From positions 1 to 64,000 of the forward strand of contig NZ_NPIH01000136.1 of NCBI RefSeq assembly GCF_012275575.1: DNA of 64,000 nt. Direction: 5' to 3'. The notes below the pieces were generated by a model, which saw only the letters and a program-made list of their open reading frames with translations, was not told where the DNA came from and searched no databases. The stretch's first letter is position 1. Each line of letters starts with the position of its first letter. This stretch comes from Paraburkholderia sp. SG-MS1. GTDB lineage: Bacteria; Pseudomonadota; Gammaproteobacteria; Burkholderiales; Burkholderiaceae. Position numbers and translations under genes: made by a program. Below, piece by piece: positions 1 to 9,006 of the stretch.

Positions 1-843
1 CCCGGCGCTAGGCGTGGGCGCGAGCATCGCGTCCCACGCAAAACGCGCCTGCACCCGCGTGCCGCGCGGCGCGCTGGCGTCGGCGGCGCGGTGCGGGCCG
101 CTGCGCCGGGCGCTGACGCGCAGCGTGCCGTCGAACGCGGCGCAACGCGCCTGCATGCCGCTTAGGCCGAAATGACCGCTAGGACCGGCACGGCCGCGGC
201 GTTGCCGGGCGTTGCGCGTGAGCCCGATCCCGTCATCGCTGATGAGCAGCGTCAGGTGACGACGGCTCGTCTCGATGCGTACGTCGGCGGAATCGGCGCG
301 GGCGTGCTTGACAATGTTGTTCAGGGCTTCCTGGGCGACGCGGAACACGGCCAGCGCCGCGTCGGCGGGCAGGCGCGCGAGACGCGCGTCGGCGGCGCAC
401 ACGAAGCTCGTGCGCAGTTGCGTGCGGCTGGCGAAGTCGCTGGTCCAATGCGCGAGCGCCCCGACGATGCCGGCTTCCAGCGACGGCGCGTGCAACTCCG
501 CGACGGCCTGGCGGCTCGCGGCGCACACCGCGTCGAGCGAACGGTTGACGACGGCGAGCGCGGCGGCGCATTGCGACGGCGCGTGGGCGGGCAGCCAGGT
601 TTCGACGCCGGCCAGCGCAAAGCGCGCCGCGGTCAATTCGGCGCCCACGCCGTCGTGCAGTTCGCGCGCCACATGATGGCAGGCGGCTTCGTGTGCCTGA
701 ACCAGTTCGGCCGATAGTTCGCGCACCCGCGCTCGCAATTGCGCGAGCTCGCGCTCGACTGCCGTGGACGGCGCGACGAACCCGTCACGGGCCGCTGACG
801 GGGAAAGCTGGGCGTTAAACGGGACGACAGTCGACGTATCCAT
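1..843 (-). CDS. NarL-type sensor histidine kinase (partial, cut by left edge)
   Basis: Cytoplasmic two-component histidine kinase; 281 codons are visible from ATG at 843 and the frame is still open at base 1, so the C-terminus lies outside the window. A predicted helical linker (about residues 27-55) leads into a HisKA_3 dimerisation/phosphoacceptor domain with the H-box ARELHDGVG (His63). The HATPase domain follows, with N-box EALNNIVKHA (about 172-181), G1 box DDGIG (about 203-207) and the HFGLSGM segment (about 224-230). No transmembrane helix or input domain is visible at the N-terminus, so it probably senses a soluble signal or a partner protein. These boxes are typical of NarX/DegS-like kinases that phosphorylate LuxR-type response regulators; no regulator gene is visible here. 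Family call is secure; the signal is unknown. Confidence 0.85.
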   Translation of the reverse strand, partial: MDTSTVVPFNAQLSPSAARDGFVAPSTAVERELAQLRARVRELSAELVQAHEAACHHVARELHDGVGAELTAARFALAGVETWLPAHAPSQCAAALAVVNRSLDAVCAASRQAVAELHAPSLEAGIVGALAHWTSDFASRTQLRTSFVCAADARLARLPADAALAVFRVAQEALNNIVKHARADSADVRIETSRRHLTLLISDDGIGLTRNARQRRGRAGPSGHFGLSGMQARCAAFDGTLRVSARRSGPHRAADASAPRGTRVQARFAWDAMLAPTPSAG

Positions 844-1215
844 GAGTTTCCTGCTCAGGAAGCCGTACGGACAGCGAAGCGAGTGCGCGTCGGCGCCGCG
901 AAGACGAAAGAACGCATGCGAATCTCGAGCCTCCAGGTGTGGCCGTTACGCGTAGCATGTGACGGGCAAAACGCCATGGTGCTAAGTAACGAAAGTTACA
1001 TTCAGTAACATCTAGATCGGATCACGAAAAGTCTGTGGAATTGACTCGTCGTGCGCCGGGATGATATCTCAAAAAAAGATAAAATGCAGTCCCAGCAAGG
1101 GTTAGCGCTTATATCTCATGCAGTGCTTGAGATTGGTCAAGCGTCGATCACGCATTTATGTAGGAATAATACCGACGCCAAATGTCAAATGTACGGCGTG
1201 AATTTGTAACTGGCA
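844..1215. other. Intergenic region upstream of the sensor kinase
   Basis: No gene seen. The stretch is AT-richer than its surroundings and holds three GTAAC/GTTAC half-sites (986-990, 995-999, 1005-1009) roughly one helical turn apart, about 145-165 bases upstream of the kinase start. It is likely to hold the kinase promoter; no confident -35/-10 pair could be assigned. Confidence 0.4.
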
Positions 1216-1242
1216 ACAAAAAAGGAGCCCGAAGGCTCCTTT
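1216..1242 (-). terminator. Rho-independent terminator of fpr
   Basis: Nine-base perfect stem AAAGGAGCC / GGCTCCTTT around a four-base loop. Read on the minus strand it is followed by a run of T, about 40 bases beyond the fpr stop codon. Confidence 0.85.
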
Positions 1243-1284
1243 CTGTTGGATCTGCGGCGCAAGCCGCGAAAAGCACTGTGCGGC

Positions 1285-2055
1285 TTAGCCGACGAACGCC
1301 TTTTCGACCACGTAGTGACCCGGCGCGTTGTTGCTGCCTTCCTGGAAGCCCAGGTCGTCGAGCAGCTTGCGCGTGTCGCGCAACATGTGCGGGCTGCCGC
1401 ACAGCATGATGCGGTCGTTTTCGAGCGAGAAGCCCGGCACGCCCAGGTCGGCGAACAGCTTTTCGGTTTCGATCAGCTCGGTGATGCGGCCGCGGTTCTG
1501 GAACGCTTCGCGCGTGACCGTCGGGTAGTACAGCAGCTTTTCCTGCACCAGTTCGCCCAGGTGCTCATGTGCCGGCAGATGGTCGGTGATGTATTCCTTG
1601 TACGCCAGTTCGTCGACGAAACGGCAGGTGTGCGTGAGCACGACGCGTTCGTAACGGTCGTAAATGTCCGGATCTTTAATGATCGACATGAATGGCGCGA
1701 GGCCCGTGCCGGTGGACAGCAGCCACAACGTCTTGCCCGGCAGCAGGTTGTCGGCCATCAGCGTGCCGACCGGCTTCTTGCCGATCAGCACTTCGTCGCC
1801 GACTTTCAGATGCTGCAAACGCGACGTGAGCGGGCCGTCCTGCACCTTGATGCTCAGGAATTCGAGATGTTCTTCGTAGTTCGCACTCGCGAGGCTATAG
1901 GCGCGGATCAGCGGCTTGCCATCGACTTCGAGGCCCACCATCGTGAACTGGCCGTTTTCGAAACGGAACGACGGATCGCGCGTGCAAGTGAAGCTGAAAA
2001 GCGTATCAGTCCAGTGATGGACGCTCAGGACGGTTTGTGGATTCAGGTTGCTCAT
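1285..2055 (-). CDS. fpr: Ferredoxin--NADP(+) reductase
   Basis: FAD flavoprotein that exchanges electrons between NADPH and ferredoxin/flavodoxin in the cytoplasm, feeding Fe-S cluster and oxidative-stress systems. The 256-residue product starting MSNLNPQTVLSVHHWTD is the usual length for the bacterial (subclass I) Fpr family. The FAD-binding motif RAYSLAS, the NADP-binding STGTGLAPF segment and the family C-terminus VVEKAFVG are all present. An upstream in-frame ATG at 2133 would add 26 residues unlike the family, so the start at 2055 is preferred; the Shine-Dalgarno (AAGAAG) is weak. It stands alone between two gene-free stretches and ends at a strong terminator. Confidence 0.93.
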   Translation of the reverse strand: MSNLNPQTVLSVHHWTDTLFSFTCTRDPSFRFENGQFTMVGLEVDGKPLIRAYSLASANYEEHLEFLSIKVQDGPLTSRLQHLKVGDEVLIGKKPVGTLMADNLLPGKTLWLLSTGTGLAPFMSIIKDPDIYDRYERVVLTHTCRFVDELAYKEYITDHLPAHEHLGELVQEKLLYYPTVTREAFQNRGRITELIETEKLFADLGVPGFSLENDRIMLCGSPHMLRDTRKLLDDLGFQEGSNNAPGHYVVEKAFVG

Positions 2056-2718
2056 GGCTTCTTGGATAGTGCGAAAACAAAGGCGGCCAGTCGTTTGAGC
2101 CGGCCGGCACGGCAAGGGCGATGCTGCGCTCACCCGTGGACGGGAGTCACGCGCAATCCGCTATTTTACCGCGCCCGCTGCTGAAGGGCGGCGGCGCGGC
2201 GGTTGAGCGTGGTGATGCGGGTTGCCGAACCTGGGAAGCGGCGGCGCCGGCTGTCGACACAATCGGGCGCCGCGAACGACGTGGGCATGAGTGCGGCCGC
2301 GCTTCAACTGGGGTACGGCGATGGGCGAAAAGTCGCGCTGGGCAACTGCCATCGGCTGTCCGGCATGCACCGGATAGGCGCGCCGCACGGGCAACATGGT
2401 CAGGATCATACCGAAACGTGACGTGCGCTGCAGCATTGACCCTGCTGAGAAAACTGGCAAATGGGGCGCCGGCAGGGGAAATCAGGTGGCCGGTGGATGG
2501 CAGGGCGGGAGTGCGGATACCTTTCAACCTGCATGGCCCGGTGCGCGATTTGTTGGTACACGAGCGCGGGGTCGGCGCGTCACGACTTGACTCAGACGTA
2601 GATCAGGTAGGGATCTGTTTATTTTCCAGTGCGATGACGCCGAGCAAGGTGAGCGTCCGGACCGAAGCGCGTGAAATCGCCCAAGGCCTCACCTTGAAGT
2701 TGCCAACTCACCGGGAGC
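2056..2718. other. Gene-poor spacer between fpr and the sugar importer operon
   Basis: About 660 bases. Several short open frames occur on both strands, but none has a recognisable domain or convincing ribosome binding site. It probably contains the fpr promoter and the end of the importer transcript; I see no clear terminator hairpin. Confidence 0.4.
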
Positions 2719-3678
2719 CTACGCTGGCGCCGCCACCCGCTTTTTCCCGCGCTGTTTCAGCACTCGCGCCTGCAACACGATCACCAGCAACAGGAACACG
2801 CCACGAATCACCGACTGCCAGTAAGCCGACAAACTGATGAATCCCAGCCCGTTTTCAAAGTTCAGCAGGTTGAAGACGAGGCCGAGCAGCAGCACGCCGG
2901 CAATCGTCATCGCGACCGAGCCTTCGCCGCCGGTGAGTAGCGTGCCGCCGAGCACCACTGCCGAAATCGCGAACAGCTCCCAGCCGACGCCTTCGTTCGG
3001 CTGTCCCGCGCCGAACTGCGCGGCGAGGATCACGCCCGCCATGCCGGCGAGCAGCCCGCTCACCGCATAGGCCATCACCAGTGTGCGGTCGACGTTCAGC
3101 CCCATCAGCCGCGCGGCTTCCTCGCTGCCGCCGATCGCCAGCGAATGCCGCCCGAAGCGCGTGCTGCGCAACGCGAGCCAGCCGACCAAGGCGGCGACCG
3201 CCGCGACGATCCCCGGAATCGGCAAGCCGAACAGATCGCCTTGTCCGAAGTTGCCGAAGTTCGATTCGGACGCAATCGATACCGCATCGTTCCTGCCGAG
3301 CAGCAGCGCGACGCCATGTGCGCCGAGGCTCGTCGCGAGCGTCACGATGAAAGGCAGGATTTTCAGCCGCGTGATGATCAGTCCGTTCAGCACGCCGAGC
3401 GCGAGCCCCGCCGCGCAGCCCGCCAGCACCGCGACCCAGCCGCCGAACACGCTGGTCAGCGCGGCAACGACGCTCGCGAGCGCGGCCACCGTGCCCACCG
3501 ACAAGTCGATGCCGCCGGTGATGATCACGAAGGCCATGCCGATCGAGATAAGCGCGAACATCGAGTTGTAGCGCCAGAACGACGTGATGTTGTACGCCGA
3601 GCCGAAATGCTCGTAGCGCACGAGGCCGAAGACGACGAGAGCGGCCAGCGCGAGCAGGATAGGGAGATTTTTTTTCAT
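2719..3678 (-). CDS. yjfF: Sugar ABC transporter permease, YjfF-like
   Basis: Inner-membrane permease of a CUT2-type (RbsC/YtfT/YjfF) sugar ABC importer, 319 residues from ATG at 3678 (MKKNLPILLA). It is hydrophobic throughout, with about eight to ten predicted helices, and carries the family signature TGGIDLSVG near residues 55-63 and the repeat-like AVVLGGTLLTGGEGS loop near the C-terminus. It is the last gene of the operon and lies 38 bases after a second permease gene; the two would form a heterodimeric channel, as with YtfT and YjfF of E. coli. A longer open frame runs upstream through the partner gene in another frame, but only the part from 3678 resembles the family. Substrate (galactofuranose or a related hexose/pentose) is inferred from the binding protein. 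Confidence 0.88.
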   Translation of the reverse strand: MKKNLPILLALAALVVFGLVRYEHFGSAYNITSFWRYNSMFALISIGMAFVIITGGIDLSVGTVAALASVVAALTSVFGGWVAVLAGCAAGLALGVLNGLIITRLKILPFIVTLATSLGAHGVALLLGRNDAVSIASESNFGNFGQGDLFGLPIPGIVAAVAALVGWLALRSTRFGRHSLAIGGSEEAARLMGLNVDRTLVMAYAVSGLLAGMAGVILAAQFGAGQPNEGVGWELFAISAVVLGGTLLTGGEGSVAMTIAGVLLLGLVFNLLNFENGLGFISLSAYWQSVIRGVFLLLVIVLQARVLKQRGKKRVAAPA

Positions 3679-3716
3679 CGCATGAGTCCGGGAGTGTCCG
3701 TAAGCTGCGTCAGGCG

Positions 3717-4757
3717 TTAGCGCGAGCGCCGTTGCACATAAACGGCCGCGACGATAATACCGGCCTTCACCACCAGCGCCGCCGCGTCGGGAATGCCGTG
3801 CGCGAGCAGCGTATAGCGCAGCAACTGGATGATCAGCGCGCCGATCAGCGTGCCACCGATGTACGCCTTGCCACCCGTCAGCGCGGTGCCACCGACGGCG
3901 ACCGCGGCGATCGCATCGAGCTCCACACCGAGCCCGACCACGTTCGCATCCGAAGATGAATTCACCGAGATCGAGATCAGCCCGGCGAGACCCGCGAGCG
4001 CCGCGCACAACGTGTAGGCGATCAGTTTGATGCTGGCGGTCGGCACGCCGCACAGGTACGCGGCTTTTTCGTTGCCGCCGGTGATCAGCAGGTACTGCCC
4101 GAACAGCGTCTTGCGCACGACCCACACGAACAGCGCGACCAGCGCCAGCATCAGCAGCACCTGGAACGGCACGCCCGCCACCTTGCCGAGCGCGATCCAC
4201 TGGAAAGCCGGCGTGTTGAACGCCTGCAGACTGCCATCGGTGACGACCTGCGCGATGCCGCGTCCGGCGATGAACAGCACGAGCGTCGCGACAATTGGCT
4301 GTACGGATAGCCTCGTCACCAGCAAGCCGTTGAACACGCCGCACAACGCGGCGGCGAGCACCGGCAGCACGAACGCGAGCGCAATGCCGCCGGGCCCCGG
4401 TATGTTGAGGAACAGCATCGGCGCAAGCGCGCCGGAGATTGCCATCGACGCGCCCACCGACAGATCGATGCCCCCCGTCGCCACCACCAGCGTCATGCCG
4501 ATGCCGACGATCACGATCGTGACCACTTGGGTCATGTTCACGTTGAAGGTTTGCAGCGACCAGAAGTGCGGCGTAAAGATCAGATTGAACAGCACCATCG
4601 CGAGCAGCACGATGACTTCGCGTTGCATCGCGAGATGCCGCCATTTCTGCACGGTGCTCGCCGGTTTGGCGCGTGGCGTGGCGGCCATGCTCGATGCGGC
4701 GTCGGCGGGTCGCGCCGGTTCGGCTTGCAATGATTCGGTGTGCAGCTTAAGTGCCAT
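3717..4757 (-). CDS. ytfT: Sugar ABC transporter permease, YtfT-like
   Basis: First of two membrane subunits of the CUT2-type importer, 346 residues. A hydrophilic N-terminal tail (about 45 residues) precedes a multi-helix membrane domain containing ATGGIDLSVGASMAISG, the hallmark of this permease family, and AVAVGGTALTGGKAYIGG toward the end. The start ATG (4757-4755) overlaps the last 11 bases of the ATPase gene and has a GGAGGG ribosome binding site inside it, indicating translational coupling. It is predicted to pair with the downstream YjfF-like permease and the double-domain ATPase in the inner membrane. Confidence 0.88.
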   Translation of the reverse strand: MALKLHTESLQAEPARPADAASSMAATPRAKPASTVQKWRHLAMQREVIVLLAMVLFNLIFTPHFWSLQTFNVNMTQVVTIVIVGIGMTLVVATGGIDLSVGASMAISGALAPMLFLNIPGPGGIALAFVLPVLAAALCGVFNGLLVTRLSVQPIVATLVLFIAGRGIAQVVTDGSLQAFNTPAFQWIALGKVAGVPFQVLLMLALVALFVWVVRKTLFGQYLLITGGNEKAAYLCGVPTASIKLIAYTLCAALAGLAGLISISVNSSSDANVVGLGVELDAIAAVAVGGTALTGGKAYIGGTLIGALIIQLLRYTLLAHGIPDAAALVVKAGIIVAAVYVQRRSR

Positions 4758-6372
4758 GACGGTCGCCCTCCAACGCGTCTTCGATATGGGCGGCGTGGGC
4801 CGCTTCCACCAGTTGCGAATGTCCTTCGCTGCCGTAGGCGATGGCGTCCATGATCGCGGTCTCGCTCATTTCGGCGCCGGTCAGCTCGGCGACCGTGCGG
4901 CCGTCGCGGATCACCACCGCGCGGTCGGCCACGGCGGTCAGCTCTTCCAGTTCCGATGCGGACAGCAGCACCGCCAGTCCCGCGTCGCGCAACTCGCGCA
5001 CGACCTTCGCGACGTCGGCTTTGGCGCCGACGTCGATGCCGCGCGTCGGTTCGTCGAGCAGCAGCAGCGACGGCTCGGCGGCGAGCCAGCGCGCGAGCAG
5101 CACCTTCTGCTGATTGCCGCCGGACAGCTCGCGGATCGGCTGATCGGCTGAGCGCAGCTTGATGCCGAGCGACGCGATGAAGCGGTCCACGATCGCCTGC
5201 TGTTTCTTCACGTCGACCACGCCGTTCTTCGCGAGCGTGCGCAGGCAGACCAGCGTGAGGTTGTCGCGCACCGACAGTTCGGGGACGATGCCTTCGCCCT
5301 TGCGGTCTTCGGTGAGGTACGCGAGGCCGCGCGCGATCGCGTCCTGCGGCGACTTCAATGTAACCGCCGCGCCGCCGATCGACAGCGAGCCGCGCTCGAG
5401 CGGGTCGGCGCCGAACATCAGCCGCATGGTCTCGGTGCGGCCGGAGCCGAGCAGGCCCGCGAGACCCACCGCTTCGCCCGCATGCACTTCGAGCGACACG
5501 TCGCTCACCTTCGGATGCGCGCTCAACTGCGACGCGGCGATCGCCTGCTTGCCGCGCCGCGCGAGGTTCGCTTCGCGCGAGGCGGTGTCTTCCTGAACGA
5601 CGGCGGCCAGTGTGCGGCCGAGCATCGTCGTGACGAGTTGCAGCTTGTCCATCTCGGCCATCGTGCTTTGCGCGACTGTCTGGCCATCGCGCATCACGGT
5701 GACGCGGTCGCACAGCGCATAAAGCTCGTCGAGCCGGTGCGACACGAAGATCACCGCGCGGCCGTCGTCGCGCAGTTTGCGCACCACGGTGAAGAGCAGT
5801 TCCACTTCGCGCTCGTCGAGCGACGAGGTGGATTCGTCCATGATCACCATCTTTGCGTCGGACGAAACCGCGCGCGCGAGCGCCACCATCTGCTGGATAG
5901 CGGTCGAATAGCGGCCGACCGGTTTCTTCACGTCGATCTGCAGGCCGAACGATTCGAGCAATGCGCTGGCGCGCTGCTGCACCGCGCGCCAGTCGATCAG
6001 ACCGAAGCGGCGCGGCTCGCGGCCGAGGAAAATATTTTCCGCGACCGAGCGGAACGGCACCAGGTTGATCTCCTGATAGATCGTGCTGATGCCCGCTTCG
6101 CGCGCCTGCTTGGGCGTGCGGAAATCGACTTCGCGGCCTTCGAAGCGCACGCTGCCCGCAGCGCGCCGATAGGCGCCGGTCAGGATCTTGATCATCGTCG
6201 ATTTGCCGGCGCCGTTCTGGCCGATCAGCGCATGCACTTCGCCCGCGGCGACGCTCAGATTCGCGCTTCGTAACGCGGGTACGCCGCCGAAGCTGATGCC
6301 GATGTCCTGCATCTCGAGCAGCGGCGCGGGGATAAGGGGGGCGTGGGGTGTCTCTTTGCCGGATTCCGTCAC
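4747..6372 (-). CDS. ytfR: Sugar ABC transporter ATP-binding protein, YtfR-like
   Basis: Cytoplasmic ATPase with two tandem ABC domains in one 541-residue chain, the form used by CUT2 sugar importers (RbsA, MglA, YtfR). Domain 1 has Walker A GQNGAGKST and Walker B MVIMDESTSSL. Domain 2 has the degenerate P-loop GLLGSGRTE usual for these proteins, the signature LSGGNQQKVLLARWL and Walker B LLLLDEPTRGIDVG. The start codon is GTG (6372), preceded by an excellent AGGAGG seven bases away. The gene lies 254 bases after the binding-protein gene, with a strong hairpin in the gap, and overlaps the first permease gene at its end. Substrate specificity is inherited from the YtfQ-like binding protein. 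Confidence 0.92.
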   Translation of the reverse strand: MTESGKETPHAPLIPAPLLEMQDIGISFGGVPALRSANLSVAAGEVHALIGQNGAGKSTMIKILTGAYRRAAGSVRFEGREVDFRTPKQAREAGISTIYQEINLVPFRSVAENIFLGREPRRFGLIDWRAVQQRASALLESFGLQIDVKKPVGRYSTAIQQMVALARAVSSDAKMVIMDESTSSLDEREVELLFTVVRKLRDDGRAVIFVSHRLDELYALCDRVTVMRDGQTVAQSTMAEMDKLQLVTTMLGRTLAAVVQEDTASREANLARRGKQAIAASQLSAHPKVSDVSLEVHAGEAVGLAGLLGSGRTETMRLMFGADPLERGSLSIGGAAVTLKSPQDAIARGLAYLTEDRKGEGIVPELSVRDNLTLVCLRTLAKNGVVDVKKQQAIVDRFIASLGIKLRSADQPIRELSGGNQQKVLLARWLAAEPSLLLLDEPTRGIDVGAKADVAKVVRELRDAGLAVLLSASELEELTAVADRAVVIRDGRTVAELTGAEMSETAIMDAIAYGSEGHSQLVEAAHAAHIEDALEGDRHGT

Positions 6373-6491
6373 GGGGAGTCCTCCTGATGCGGGTGCTGCC
6401 TAGGCTGCACGGCGAAGCGCCGTGCGCGTGCGGACTTGATGCACAGGCGCGGTCGAATCGATGCGTCGAATCATGTTACGCCGCATAAAAG

Positions 6492-6530
6492 CGAAGCGAC
6501 GGTCCGTGCAATCACGGGCGCGTCGCTTCG
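6492..6530 (-). terminator. Intercistronic hairpin between ytfQ and ytfR (attenuator-like)
   Basis: A nine-base perfect outer stem (CGAAGCGAC / GTCGCTTCG) encloses a second five-base stem (CCGTG / CACGG). On the minus strand it is followed by CTTTTATG, a weak T-run. Placed between the binding protein and ATPase genes, it likely stabilises the ytfQ message or lowers downstream expression. Confidence 0.6.
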
Positions 6531-6626
6531 AACCCTTCCCGTCACCCGCCCACCGCGCAAGTATCTTGCATCGAGAGGAGACTTCTCAAAGGCGGGTGAC
6601 TTGCTGCTGCAACGCTAGCTGCTCTG

Positions 6627-7646
6627 TCAATAGCCGTACTGCATGCTCTGCTGCACGTTGCTCTTGTCGTAGAAACGGTCGGAGACCTTGACCCACGTCG
6701 GGATCTTTTCGCCCTTTGCGTAACGCTGCGCGACGTCGCAGGCGAGCGGGCCGAAGAACGGGCTCGACTGCACGCTCGCGCCGAGTTCGCCGGCGGCGAT
6801 CGCGTCGAGGCCACCCTTGGTGCCGTCGATCGTGACGATCTGGATGTCCTTGCCCGGCTGCTTGCCGGCGGCCTTGATCGCGGCGATCGCGCCAAGCGCC
6901 ATTTCGTCGTTGTGCGCGTAGACCGCGGTGACGTCCGGATGCGCCTGCAACAGCGTTTCCATCACCTGGCGACCCTTGTCGCGGGCGAAGTCGCCGCTTT
7001 GCGACGCGATGATCGTCATGCCCGGATTCTTCGCGACGATTTCGTCGAAACCCTTCTTGCGATCGTTCGCGGCGGACGCGCCGGTCGTGCCTTCGAGTTC
7101 GATGATCTTTGCCTTGCCGCCCGTTGCCTTGACGAGCCAGTCGGCGGCGCGGTGACCCTGATCGATGAAGTCCGAGCCGATGAACGTGATGTAGTCGCGG
7201 CCCGCCTTGGCGACTGACTGATCGACGTCGCGGTCGACCAGGATCACCGGAATGCCGGCCTTCTTGGCCTGCAGCACGATCGGTGCGAGTGGCTTTTCCT
7301 CACGCGGTGGGAACACCAGCAGATCGACGTGCTGCGCGATCATGCCCTGGATGTCGGAGACCTGTTTGGAGTTGGAGCCGTTGGCGTCGGTCATCACGAC
7401 CTGCCAGCCGCATTTCGCGGCGACGTCCTTAAAGCTCTTGGTTTCCGCGAGACGCCACGGGTTGTTGCTTTCGGTCTGCGCGAAACCGACCTTCAGCGGA
7501 GTCTTGGTGGACAACTTCGGCAATGCATCGTCGGCGTGCGCGGTGGCGAAGCCGAAACCGATTGCCAGTGCCAGCAGCGAACCTGCCAGCGGACGAATCT
7601 GCTGCTTGCGCGCGAGTTCGCGCGACTGCGTGTTGTGCGACGCCAT
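6627..7646 (-). CDS. ytfQ: Periplasmic sugar-binding protein, YtfQ (galactofuranose) family
   Basis: Secreted substrate-binding protein of the importer, 339 residues. An N-terminal signal sequence (LAGSLLALAIGFGFATAHA, cleavage near residue 38) precedes a periplasmic-binding-protein type 1 fold. Stretches match what I remember of E. coli YtfQ closely: ELEGTTGASAANDRKKGF, SQSGDFARDKG and VYAHNDEMALGAI. That points to galactofuranose or a closely related sugar rather than ribose or xylose. The ribosome binding site GGAGGAAG lies just upstream of the ATG. It is the first gene of the operon, directly downstream of the LacI-type regulator gene, with an operator-like dyad in between. The exact sugar is inferred. 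Confidence 0.88.
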   Translation of the reverse strand: MASHNTQSRELARKQQIRPLAGSLLALAIGFGFATAHADDALPKLSTKTPLKVGFAQTESNNPWRLAETKSFKDVAAKCGWQVVMTDANGSNSKQVSDIQGMIAQHVDLLVFPPREEKPLAPIVLQAKKAGIPVILVDRDVDQSVAKAGRDYITFIGSDFIDQGHRAADWLVKATGGKAKIIELEGTTGASAANDRKKGFDEIVAKNPGMTIIASQSGDFARDKGRQVMETLLQAHPDVTAVYAHNDEMALGAIAAIKAAGKQPGKDIQIVTIDGTKGGLDAIAAGELGASVQSSPFFGPLACDVAQRYAKGEKIPTWVKVSDRFYDKSNVQQSMQYGY

Positions 7647-7765
7647 GTCTTCCTCCAGTACCTGGTGAGGTAGGTTGTATTTGCTTTTTGTGTTGCTCTT
7701 GATCGCTCGGCGCTATTTTTGCCCCGACCGGTTGTGCCGATTATTCCACCTGGAATTATTATCGG

Positions 7766-8848
7766 TCAATCACTAATAATATTAATTATTGGCTTTTTTG
7801 CCTCGGTAATTACCCTGACCGAGGCGCGTTCGACGAGCGGCCCATCGAGCTTCACCATGCGATGCCGCACCGGTGCGCCGGCGGCGCGGTTGTGCTCTTC
7901 CTGCAGCAGCGTTTCGACGGCCCAGCGTCCCAGTTCGTAGTTCGGCAGCACCACGGTCGAGAGCGGCGGGTGAGTATGGCGGGCGATTTCCTGGTCGTCG
8001 TAGCCGAGCACCGAGACGTCTTCCGGCACGCGCAGACCGAGTTGCTTCAATGCTTCGATGGCGCCGATCGCGGTGAGGTCGTTCGCGCAGAAAATCGCGG
8101 ACGGCGGATTGGCTTCGCGCATCAGTGAGAGCGTCAGTTCGAAGCCGAGGCCCGAGCTCCAGTCACCATCGCGCACGAGTTCCGGCGCGAACGGCAGGTC
8201 GGCGGTGGCGAGTGCGGTTCGGTAGCCCTTCAGGCGGTCTTTCGACGCGTCCTGCCACGGCTCGCCGTTGATATAGCCGATTCGCCGGTGGCCCGCTTGC
8301 AGCAGGTAGTCGGTAGCCAGATGGCCGCCCGCGACTTCCGCCGGCACCACCGACGAAAACCCGCCCTCGCTCGTGTAGCAGTTCAGCAGCACGGTCGGCA
8401 CCTGCGAGAGCGCTGCCGGCGGCGTCACCTTGCGCGTGTAGACGGTCGCGTAGATGACGCCGAACACATGCGGGTTCGCGAGGACCGTGTCGAGCACCTG
8501 CTTTTCGATATCGGCGTTGCCGTGTGTCGAATAGACCGCCAGCATCTTGCCGCTCGCATAGGCCGCGTCGCGCGCGCCGTCTGCGTTGACGACCGGGTGC
8601 GGGCTGGTGGAGATTTCGTCGGCCAGATAAACGATCAGATTGCGCTCGTCGGTCGAGGCCGCGACCGGCTCGCGCAGCGACAGCCGGTAGCCGAGATCGT
8701 GGGCGGCCTTGAGCACCTTGTTGCGGGTGGCTTCGGAGAATTTCGCGCCGGTCGCGTTGTTCAGGACGAGCGAAACAGTCGATTGCGACACGCCAGTGAG
8801 CTTGGCGATGTCGGTCATGGTCGGACGGCGTTGAGTCGATTTTTTCAT
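7766..8848 (-). CDS. LacI-family transcriptional regulator of the sugar importer
   Basis: DNA-binding repressor or activator, 360 residues from ATG at 8848 (MKKSTQRRPTMTDIAKLTGV). The N-terminal LacI helix-turn-helix TMTDIAKLTGVSQSTVSLVL is followed by a hinge and a sugar-binding periplasmic-like domain that probably senses the imported sugar. An in-frame ATG nine codons upstream (8875) is possible. It is co-directional with and just upstream of the ytfQRT-yjfF operon and divergent from an aldose epimerase gene. The motif ACTAATAATAT occurs upstream of ytfQ, of this gene and of the epimerase gene, so regulation of all three including itself is plausible. The 3' end of the gene contains one of these sites, which may explain its AT-rich terminal codons. 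Confidence 0.9.
   Translation of the reverse strand: MKKSTQRRPTMTDIAKLTGVSQSTVSLVLNNATGAKFSEATRNKVLKAAHDLGYRLSLREPVAASTDERNLIVYLADEISTSPHPVVNADGARDAAYASGKMLAVYSTHGNADIEKQVLDTVLANPHVFGVIYATVYTRKVTPPAALSQVPTVLLNCYTSEGGFSSVVPAEVAGGHLATDYLLQAGHRRIGYINGEPWQDASKDRLKGYRTALATADLPFAPELVRDGDWSSGLGFELTLSLMREANPPSAIFCANDLTAIGAIEALKQLGLRVPEDVSVLGYDDQEIARHTHPPLSTVVLPNYELGRWAVETLLQEEHNRAAGAPVRHRMVKLDGPLVERASVRVITEAKKPIINIISD
7767..7791. promoter_or_regulatory. Operator-like dyad upstream of ytfQ
   Basis: A 25-base imperfect palindrome centred on 7779 with ten of twelve paired positions complementary; its core is TAATAATATTA. It overlaps the last codon and stop codon of the LacI regulator gene. The sub-motif ACTAATAATAT recurs at 8917 and 9007, which makes it a likely binding site for that regulator. 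Confidence 0.55.
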
Positions 8849-8916
8849 TGGGCGGGCCGCGCGGTTGCGGCGCAAAAGCTAAGGCATGCCGTGGGCATTG
8901 TGGTGCTGACGGTACC

Positions 8917-8929
8917 ACTAATAATATGC
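8917..8929. promoter_or_regulatory. Operator-like motif upstream of the LacI gene
   Basis: Contains ACTAATAATAT, identical over 11 bases to the sites at 7772 and 9007. The left half of the dyad is intact and the right half diverges (ends GC). It sits about 70 bases upstream of the lacI-type gene in the divergent promoter region. Confidence 0.5.
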
Positions 8930-9006
8930 GCACGGCAACGCGCGCTAACCCGCCATTTGGGAGCGCCGCATGAACGTCCGGCACGTATCCTTACGATAAA
9001 TTTATT

